DNA of 64,000 nt from Cycas panzhihuaensis. Its lineage: Eukaryota > Cycadophyta. This document shows, piece by piece, positions 56,434 through 64,000 of the stretch. The translations under genes and the position numbers were made by a program. The notes beneath the pieces were generated by a model. The model saw only the letters and a list, made by a program, of their open reading frames with translations, did not search any database and was not told the origin of the DNA. The stretch's first letter is position 1, and each line of letters begins with the position of its first letter. The stretch lies in NCBI GenBank assembly GCA_023213395.1, contig CM041465.1, forward strand, positions 124,317,741 through 124,381,740, in the 5' to 3' direction.

Positions 56434-56708
56434 TGTTAAACCTTATGTTTACATGTTAAGGTTATGTACTTTAATTTTTATGTAATATGTGTACTTTTGT
56501 AGTTTAGGGGTGACTTATCGCTTAAGTGATAAAGTGCACACCCACATTCTTTCTAGTGACACAACATTGTCACTAAAGGGTCAAATGGACCCTCATGCAT
56601 TTTTGCTCACATGAGAGCCCAAAAGGACACATGTCCTATATGCAAGGCATGTATCTTGGATGTTTGACACTAGTCAAACATCCAAGGCCTTAGGTCTCTC
56701 ATCTCACT

Positions 56709-56720
56709 CTATATAATGAG
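56709..56720 (+). promoter_or_regulatory. Candidate TATA box in LTR of J
   Basis: TCTATATAATGA within the LTR, followed about 10-60 bp later by the tandem duplication. Inferred promoter by position and motif only. Confidence 0.45.
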
Positions 56721-56726
56721 ACCTCT

Positions 56727-56780
56727 CCTCATTGTCTCATAAGAGAGTTGGAGCCTCATTGTCTCATAAGAGAGTTGGAG
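56727..56780. repeat. 27-bp tandem duplication in LTR of J
   Basis: Two perfect copies (56727-56753 and 56754-56780) beginning CCTCATTGTCTCATAAG and ending AGTTGGAG, just downstream of the TATA candidate. Confidence 0.95.
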
Positions 56781-57017
56781 TTGTATTGTTATGCTGTCAG
56801 TTTGCTGATCAAACTGTTTATTCTTTTGGAGGTTGGACCAATTCCAACTCCACACATTGGGTATCATTTCTCTTGCTCCTTCATTTTATGCTTTGTCTCT
56901 TATGCTTTCTTTTACCTTGAGAGTATTATACTTGTTAAGTATTTGTGCTTCTAGAACTAGAGTGATCCTAGCTTCTAGATCTTGGGACTGTGAGGCCATT
57001 AGACCTCTTTTCACATT

Positions 57018-57029
57018 TGGTATCAAAGC
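57018..57029 (+). other. Primer-binding site of element J
   Basis: TGGTATCAAAGC two bases after the LTR, one change from the Met-tRNA-type consensus. Confidence 0.85.
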
Positions 57030-59040
57030 AAGAGGAGACTAGTTCCCTCTGTTCTGTTTGTAGCTGCTCAAGGAGATTCGAAGAAAGCCTACAAACCCTT
57101 GGTGATGACCTTCGCACTCTGAAGGCGATCCAAGGTTTGTTTGAAGATCATTTCTTACAAGTTCAAGGCTTTGCTGGAGTATTTTAAAAAGAGGAGCTTT
57201 CTATATTCAAATCTGAAATTTTTTTTTCAGATCACCTTCAAGGGTTTTGAGCAAGTTTACTCACGTTTTTTGTAATTTTTCTACTAAAATCTGCATTTTT
57301 TAGCTAATTTTTTTTCTCACATTTGGGTGCTAAACTATTCTCTAGCCATTTGGAGCTCTCAAACTAAATTTATTTGAAGTTTGAGGACCCTTGCAGGCTG
57401 TGGATCAATTTCTGGGCATTTTTAGCCTTGAAACCCCACTCAAAAAGCATAAAAAATTACTGTTTTTCACTCTTTTTTCTCATATCAAGCTGGTTGTCCA
57501 CATACTAACCCTACATGCAGCTGTAGCAGACTTAAGAGAAGAGTTTTAGTGATTAATACGAGGGTTTAAAATCCCGAACAGCCATACGGCTCCAGCTTTC
57601 CTTTCTTAAAGACGTGTAACCAGACATAACTTCAATTACTTGCATCTCTCTGCACACTTGACGAAAAGCCTTGAGATTTTAGAGGGAATTGGATACCACT
57701 TGGGCACCCCTTCTCCTGAATTTTCAGCATAAACAGAGGTCTCTACATGCTGTTCTGATCATTTGCGTGTCCACGGGAGTTGCCCAAGTCACGCTGCCAT
57801 GAATGACCTTTTTTTTAATTTTCAAAAATTCAAATCAAACTTTTGATTTTTGAACCTTATGTTATACTTTTAAGAATATTTCTCTAAATATTATTGGCTG
57901 GATATTAAAATTTCTGGGTTTAAGTCCTCAATCAAGGCTCCCTGCATGGTGTTCTTGCTACTCAAATTTGCAAAAAAAAAAAAAACAAAAAAAAAAAATA
58001 TTGAATTTCAGCCTCTTTAAGCTTTTTTTAACACTTAATTAATGTTGCATAAGTGTTAATTGACTTAAGTGAAGTGATTTTAAGTGTTTGCATATTGTAA
58101 AAGTGATATGTATCACTATTTTCAAACACTTTTTTAAGGCACCTTGCATGGTGACCTATTGCCCTTAGTCACAAAAAGGGCTCAAAAAACACTTTGTACT
58201 TAATAAAATCACTTCTTTTTTATCGTTGGGACTATTTTAAAGTCCCAACACTTGGTGCTTGGTGTCCTATTTTGCAAGTGGTTCTCTTACCTTCACTTTT
58301 CAGCATTAAAAGGAACCCATTTGTATCTTCATCACAAGTTTTGCCTTGCTTCATTGAGTACTTAAGCACATTTTTCAAAGTACTTTTTTTGCAAAACTCA
58401 TTGTAATCAAGCATCTGTTTTTTACTTGGATCAACATAAGCACTACACTTCATTAAAGTGCTCATTGTAATAACACTTCAAGTGTTCATATTGATGTACT
58501 AAAATTGCTTCCTTTTGAAGCCACTCTTTCATTGTAAAGCTTAAGCATTCTTATAAGTACATCATACAAGTAAAATAAATCTAAGTTCACTTTAAAACTG
58601 CTAAAAAGTGACTTAAAATCTTGTTGAAGAGGCCCAAAAAAGGTTCAAACCTTGCCTCTGAAATAACCTTAAGCTTGGTGCATTCCCTAGGGGACCAACC
58701 GACCATACAGTCAGTGCACGACAATTAAGGTTGCTTGAGGGAAAGGAGGTTCAAAAAGGGTGTTATTGGGGCTGTGAATCCCAGGGAAAGCATGGTACGT
58801 CCATGCAGATCAACCCTACCTGCCTTGTCCTAGATTTAACTTGGCCAACTGTTGGATCTCCTCTATAAGATCAGAGTTGGACCAACTCCATAGCCTAGTC
58901 CTCCACCCCTCATCATTCCATTCAGTTGTTGGATCTTCTAGTAAGATCAAGACTGTTGGTTTTGTTAGAAGGTGGAACTTAAGTGACGAAAGCTTTGAGT
59001 TTCCAAGTTATCTGCTAACTTCAAGCTTTATAACTGAAAC
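57030..59040 (+). other. Leader of element J (about 2 kb)
   Basis: AT-rich leader with no supported coding sequence. It includes A-rich runs at 57970-58000 and the CCCTAGGG palindrome block near 58685-58700 that also occurs in the E leader. About three times the leader length of C, D, F or L. Confidence 0.65.
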
Positions 59041-60060
59041 ATGGCTACTATCAACATGCTAAATGCATGCACCATTCGATTATCAGGTCAAGATAACTAT
59101 CAAGAATGGAAGAGACTCACTCAGAATTTGCTGATCATGAATGACCTTTGGAGTTATGTTTCTGGGAGACTACCTCAACCTGTACCTGTTATCTATGGCA
59201 ATATAATTGTGCAACCTGATGATGCTTTAGTTGCTGCTTGGGAAGCCAAAGATGAAATCGCTTTGGCATTCCTTCATATGATTGTGGATGTACATGTGGA
59301 TCAAAATATGGCTTGTGCTAAAACTTCTAAGGAAGCTTGGGATATTTTGTCTTCATTGTATGAAAGGCGAGATGAAACTCGCATTTTAATGGTTAAAGCC
59401 AAATTGTATTCTGTAAAGTTTGTCAAGCCAATGTCGGCTTTTCTTTCCTCCATCAAGGAGGTATGTAATGAGTTGAATACACTAGGTAGTCCAGCAACAA
59501 AAGATGAACTGATCACATCTATCACCAAAGCTTTGCCCAAGGACTACAATGGCTTCATATCATCTACTACAAGAGATGGTTCTCTCAAAAGAATGACATT
59601 CAATGAATTTGAAAGTCTGCTACTTCAAGAAGAACAAATCTACACCAAAGATAATGAGGAGGAACCATCCACATCAGGTGCATTCACGGCCAAATCAAAG
59701 GCTAAGCAAAACCCCAAACCTGCACTCTCAAAGCAGTTTGGGAACATGAACATTGGGTCTTCAAGGACCAATGTTGTATGTCATTACTGTGGCAAACCTG
59801 GCCACATAGCACCTGATTGTCGAAAGAAGCAAGCAGATCTATATCAACAGCAGCAGCAACCACGTCAACCAAATCAGCGATAGCAGTAGCCACGTCAGCA
59901 ATACCAACAAAGATTCCAGCAACAGCAGCAGTAGCAACCCCTTCGACCAAATCGAGGTGCCTATCGAGGAGGTCAAAGAGGAAGGAGGGGTTTTAGAGGT
60001 GGCAATCAACACCACTACTGTTTTGTGCATATCAAACATCCAAGGTTGATGAAACTTGAA
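59041..60060 (+). pseudogene. Element J: gag
   Basis: ATG at 59041 (MATINMLNACTIRLSGQDNY) and an open frame of 280 codons to 59883. Core motifs EAWDILSSLYERRDETR, then LNTLGSPATKDELITSI and ALPKDYNGFISS, and one knuckle CHYCGKPGHIAPDC at about 59779-59820. A Gln-rich tail and a stop at 59881-59883 follow, then further Q/R/G-rich sequence out to the protease. Confidence 0.93.
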
Positions 60061-61644
60061 TTATTGATTCTGGAGCTTCACAACACATGACTGGAAGTGA
60101 AGATCTCCTTATCGACATCAAGGAAGGTAAAGGTCAATCAGTGACCTTTGGGGACAATCAATCTGTTCAGATTTCTGGAATAGGCACAATAGCTCCATTT
60201 CACTCCTCTACAAATCCTTCCTCTTCATTTCCCAATGGCAATGCCTACTTCATACCTTCAATGGACAAGAACTTACTATCTGTTAGCAAGTTGGACAAGC
60301 AACAACTGAGTGTCTTGTTCAGAAATGGGAAATGTGTAATCAGTGACAAAGATGACCAAGTAGTAGCTGTTGGATATGAGGATCAAGGCCTCTACAAATT
60401 GGATGCAAATAATATAACACTTGATTCTGCTTACTCTGGTTCAATTGTCACTCCATACTTGTCCAAGATGCAACTTTGGCATCAACGTCTAGGCCATTTG
60501 AGCTTAGACAATTTGAGGCAGATGATCAACAAGAATATGGTACATGGGCTTCCAAAGATATATGGCACAAAATGTCTTTGTGAAGCGTGCATTATAGGGA
60601 CTTAGCATCACTTGCCTTTCCCTAAAGGCAAAGCATGGCATGCATCACATCCGTTGCAGTTGGTACACTCGGATTTGTGTGGACCTATGTCCACTGCATC
60701 TTTTGGAGGAGCTTTGTATTACATCTCCTTCATTGATGACTTTTCTCACAAAGTTTGGGTCTACTTCATCAAGCACAAGTCTGAAGCTTTTTCCAAATTC
60801 AAAGAATTCAAGCTTGAAGTAGAAAGCAGTCAGCCACTCAATCAAAACATTAAGGACAGACAATGGAGGTGAATTTACTTCAAATGAATTCACCCAATAC
60901 TGCAAGGATAATGGCATTTAGAGGCAACCGACTATTCCTCACACTCCTCAACAAAATGGAGTCTCCGAACGAATGAACAGAACTTTGGCTAATAAAGCCA
61001 AAGCAATGATGCATGCACAAGGACTCACCCGAGCTTACTGGGCAGAAGCTTTTCACACAGTTGCCTATGTGGCCAATGCGATCCAACTACGTGATCCGAT
61101 ATGACACCCGATGAGGCATGGTTTGGCAAAAGCCCTCATCGACCATTTGAGGACTTTTGGGTGCCGCTTATATGCACATCCCCGATTAGCAAAGGACAAA
61201 ATTAGACAAGCATAGTCTAAAATGCATCTTTGTAGGATATGCCATTCATAGCAAAGCTTACAAGCTGTATGATCCCATTGGGAAGAAAATGCATCTCTCA
61301 AGAGATGTCATCTTTGCTAAAGAAGATCATAAGGAGTTGCAACCAGCATCCATGCAACCTCCCATTGACAAAGGCAAGAAAATTGTTGAGGCCTTCCTTC
61401 CCTCTCAATCTTCTACACCATGTACATCATCTGCACCTACTGGACCATCTACATCAACTGATTTTGCTCCACTTGATCCAAGCACATCTTCTGTTGATCA
61501 ACCACTTAGACCAGAAGATCCTGAGGTTCAAGTTACTTCAATTCAAAAGTTACCAAAATGGTACACACAAACAGTTCAGGATGGCCACATCATTGAAGAA
61601 AAACGTCCATCAAAATACGAGCGTGACGGACCAATTATGCACTT
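60061..61644 (+). pseudogene. Element J: protease and integrase
   Basis: Protease motif IIDSGASQHMTGSEDLL with intact DSGA codons (60066-60077), but the preceding Trp codon is a stop (TGA). Integrase: WHQRLGHLSLDNLRQMINK, CLCEACIIGT then a stop, PLQLVHSDLCGPMST, FIDDFSHKVWVYF, then HTPQQNGVSERMNRTLAN near 60940 with frame changes around 60860 and 61080. The integrase C-terminal region (KMHLSRDVIFAKEDHKEL) is at 61289 onward, followed by a Pro/Ser-rich linker. Confidence 0.9.
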
Positions 61645-61831
61645 ATGGCTGAAGTGCTTTGTGTTGATGAGCCTTTCACTTTTGAGGAGGCTTCTAAAAA
61701 TGAAAATTGGAAGGCTGCCATGGATGAAGAAATCCATTCTATTGAAAAGAATGGTACTTGGGATTTGGTTGAATTGCCTAAACACAAACAGGCAATCAGT
61801 TGTAAATGGGTCTACAAGACCAAATTCCATT
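61645..61831 (+). pseudogene. Element J: RT entry, truncated by M
   Basis: Reads EASKNENWKAAMDEEIHSI, NGTWDLVELPKHKQAISCKW and VYKTKFH, then ends at the LTR of M. The matching position in E continues with DGTFKRQKSRFVAKGF, so the break is an insertion. Confidence 0.9.
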
Positions 61832-62740
61832 TGTTGACTGGGGTGTTCCCACTGCACTTGTGGGAGCAGTGCACTTGTCAAGGTTACAGAGGCTATAGTC
61901 TAGTCAGGATACTGTCAACATGGTTATTCACATACATTCCACAGATTATTCACAGAATTATACCACAATGGTACACAGCAGCACAGAAATCAACACATAT
62001 TCAACACTTCATCATCATAAACACAGAAAATACACAGCTTTCCACGTAACTCTTCTTTTCATTAAGTAATCAGTTCAATTACACAGAGGCTGGAATGCAT
62101 TCCAGCAGCATACATTCCTTCTGTTACATGCGTACCCAGATGGTACTCATCACTGAACACTGTTCCAACTGGCTGTCATGCGTGCTGGCCTCCACACCTT
62201 TGCGTACCCTTGATAGTCGGCTCTCACCCTCGAGAGTATATAATAGGATTGAATCACTCAGCTCTCACACTGGAATGGTCCTCAAAGCACCATTAAATAT
62301 GTCCCTTTGATGCCTTTTGGATGAAAGGTGATGACCCAAAGTCATAACCATATCTTTTTGTCACCAAGGTACCCTTTCACTTTAACACTTGATTAAGTCT
62401 CCTTAATGGTGTCTTTTCTGATCCGTACATCTCATGCGTACGTCGCCACTCCCGGGCTTCCACTTGGTCCCATCTTGTCATGCGTCGCCTCAGTCTATTT
62501 ACATTACGCATTTGGTATGTATCTGTGTTGCGTACCCATTCCAGATACGCACCTGTCATACATATCCAAAATGCTAGATTTTCCACTATTTTGCCTCGTG
62601 CATACCTCCATACGGTCCGTACCTGCATTCCTTTGGTCAACACAAGCCTGTATTCCATCTTCCTCAAGGCCTATGTGTCACAATATGTCCCAACATATAT
62701 CCTGGGTCAATATGATTGGGTTGAGCATCCTTGCTCAACA
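61832..62740 (-). repeat. 3' LTR of element M (909 bp)
   Basis: Ends are TGTTGA...TCAACA on the minus strand (TGTTGAGCAAGGATGC at the start, CCCCAGTCAACA at the end), 6-bp terminal inverted repeats. The left boundary is exact because it interrupts the J frame. It is richer in GC and in CGTAC-type motifs than the other LTRs here. No second copy in the window. Confidence 0.82.
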
Positions 62741-62762
62741 AAAAATTTAAAATTTAGGGTAT

Positions 62763-62776
62763 TCCTCCCCCTCTCT
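62763..62776 (-). other. Purine-rich tract near 3' LTR of M
   Basis: Minus strand AGAGAGGGGGAGGA, about 22 bp from the LTR start and so not directly adjacent as a PPT normally is. Either the tract is the PPT with extra AT-rich sequence between, or the real PPT is cryptic. Confidence 0.5.
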
Positions 62777-63099
62777 GTTCTAAGGCTGCTCCTGCTGCCT
62801 CTGCTCCGCTGCTTGGTCGCCATTCTTGGTTAATAAATCCTCATCTATTGGCGCTTTGTTTTGTTCAACTTTCGCTCGATTTTCCGTATAATGATATATC
62901 TTTCCTCCATGCTTCACCATATTGCTTATTTGTATGATATGAGTTATGGTTGTTTTCCTATTTTTTAATTTTTTTTTTTGTATTTTATGTTACATACAGA
63001 ACTGAATCACGTTCCGGTATCAAGGCAATTCAATTTTGCCTCAACTTCATGCAACACGTTATAGTACAACCAACTGATTCGGCTGGTAGGTTGCTCCAC

Positions 63100-63469
63100 C
63101 CTAGTTGATATAGGGTTTCAGTTTACTGCCCTTGACCATTTCAAGCAGTAGTTGGCCTGATAGTTTCTTCAACTGGATAGTGCCATTCTAGTACACTTTC
63201 TCAATCCTATATGGGCCTTTCCAATGCATCTTCAATTCTCCTTGGGTTGTTTGGGATTTGTTGTCGAATTGCCATACTCGATCACCCTTCTTGAAATACG
63301 ATGTCTTGTCATGGCGGTCGTGCCTTGTCTTTTTTTGCCTTTTCCTTGGTGTGGTATGCTTTGTCGATTTCTTCTTATGATCCCTTAATTGATCTTCTCC
63401 TAACCAATGTTCTCTACAATGTCTCAAATGGGAAATTCCATATAGTTGTTCTCCATAAAAGGGTTTCAC
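63100..63469 (-). pseudogene. Element M: integrase C-terminal domain
   Basis: YFKKGDRVWQFDNKSQTTQ and GELKMHWKGPYRIEKVY at 63188-63310, then in frame past a stop NGTIQLKKLSGQLLLEMVKG and SKLKPY. This is the GPY/F-type C-terminal domain of gypsy integrases (G-P-Y visible). The stop after KVY is at 63188-63190. Confidence 0.85.
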
Positions 63470-63960
63470 ATAATCTCCAACGTATTCTCCATGATTCCTA
63501 TCTTCTGGAGTGGCAATTTTGTTTCCTAGACTGGAATCTCTAGGGATCTCTCAGCAGGTTCCTTTTCTTCTTCCTCAAATTTGGCGCCGATGGTTGAAAA
63601 AGATCTTCCGCTGGGTAGGTGTACCTCTAAAGAAGATGAGGAAGGTTTGTTACTTCCTTCATCGGGCTAGGATGGGGGTGGGGAAGGGCAATCTACCTCA
63701 AGACCCACACTGGAGGTAGAGGGAAGGTTAGGGTTAGAGGGGGTTCGGGTATTAGGAGGTGAATTAGGGTAAGGGTTTGGGTTAAAAGGGGGATTTGGGT
63801 TTGGGTATAGGTTTTTAATGCTATTATTAACACTCGTATAATCAACAAATTTAAATTTAATATCAACATCCTCGGTTGCATTCCGAGACAGTAGGTTACA
63901 CCTATAGGATGAGGGGTTGACTTCATATGCATCTTGTAGCCAGTAATCCACAAATCTCAT
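63470..63960 (-). pseudogene. Element M: Asn/Pro-rich frame upstream of integrase end
   Basis: An open frame from 63960 reads MRFVDYWLQDAYEVNPSS, then a Pro/Asn repeat (NLYPNPNPPFNPNPYPNS) and ends CPSPPPS at 63667. I do not recognise the domain, and its place next to the integrase C-terminus is unusual. The + strand is correspondingly G-rich (63700-63810). Confidence 0.4.
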
Positions 63961-64000
63961 CCCGTTTTCATTGTTTGAAGAGTTGTAAATTTCTCCAAAG

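Larger units (their letters stand above)
56434..57015 (+). repeat. 5' LTR of element J (582 bp)
   Basis: Starts TGTTAAACCTTATG and ends CCTCTTTTCACA. CTCTATATAATGAG at about 56709-56722 is the TATA candidate. It contains a 27-bp tandem duplication and aligns in reverse with the LTR of E. Confidence 0.88.
56434..61831 (+). mobile_element. Element J: Ty1/copia with long leader, 3' part displaced by M
   Basis: Same family as E. It has a 582-bp 5' LTR, PBS, a leader of about 2 kb, gag starting at 59041, protease, integrase and the start of RT. The coding sequence stops at 61831, where the LTR of gypsy element M begins; the rest would lie beyond the window. Confidence 0.92.
61832..64000 (-). mobile_element. 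Element M: Ty3/gypsy, 3' end only in window
   Basis: Minus-strand element inserted in RT of J. The window contains its 909-bp 3' LTR (61832-62740), a purine tract and the C-terminal end of integrase. The rest lies to the right of 64000. Confidence 0.82.

Noticed and set aside
62406-62833. Plus-strand open frames in the LTR of M
   Set aside because: Lie within LTR sequence with no conserved domain.
63700-63810. Telomere repeat array
   Set aside because: Only a few GGTTAGGG-like units among irregular G-rich sequence, and it encodes an Asn/Pro repeat in element M; not a telomeric array.

Overview
The window is repeat-dominated land-plant DNA. I see no intact host gene, RNA gene or CRISPR array. 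Almost every base belongs to LTR retrotransposons: several Ty1/copia elements and at least three Ty3/gypsy elements, nested in one another and mostly decayed by stops and frameshifts. Plant origin is supported by the copia polyprotein order (gag, protease, integrase, RT, RNase H), by primer-binding sites matching the 3' end of plant initiator Met-tRNA, by a chromodomain gypsy element, by a Tat/Athila-like gypsy element, and by a captured fragment of a plant-type poly(A)-binding protein gene. Old, AT-rich, heavily nested copia/gypsy sequence would fit a large plant genome such as a gymnosperm, but that is a guess.

Layout (letters are mine). A, copia fragment, + (1-1389). B, truncated copia, - (1390-4010). 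C, complete copia with TSD TAGAC, + (4346-9561). D, complete copia with TSD ATAGG, + (9718-15019). C and D both interrupt one older reading frame (4277-4345, 9567-9717, 15025 onward). N, gypsy gag fragment, + (15863-17087). E, copia with a long leader, - (17088-23275). F, copia, - (23276-33564), carries G, a young non-autonomous LTR element, + (23967-29120, TSD GTATT). H, Tat/Athila-like gypsy, - (33565-42957), has one LTR shared by two tandem internal regions. I, orphan copia LTR plus PBS, + (42958-43400). K, chromodomain gypsy, - (44458-55164), carries L, the best-preserved copia, - (48020-53165, TSD GTTTG). 55165-56433 is unassigned. J, copia of the same family as E, + (56434-61831), is cut by M, gypsy, - (61832 to the window end).

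Insertion order can be read from nesting and LTR divergence counted by eye. G in F is youngest (3 differences in 357 bp), then L in K (4 in 189), F (7 in 202), and C is older (about 19 in 227). No element looks fully autonomous; L and F keep the longest open segments.

Three observations stand out. First, an inverted repeat brackets the polypurine tract and the start of the 3' LTR in the copia families; it is a perfect 12-bp stem in C, D, F, L and G, and G differs from the rest by two compensated base pairs, as expected for a selected RNA or DNA hairpin. Second, G carries no recognisable pol but holds antisense host-gene sequence, including a poly(A)-binding protein fragment. Third, H encodes an extra ORF between integrase and the 3' LTR, with an acidic segment and a coiled coil.
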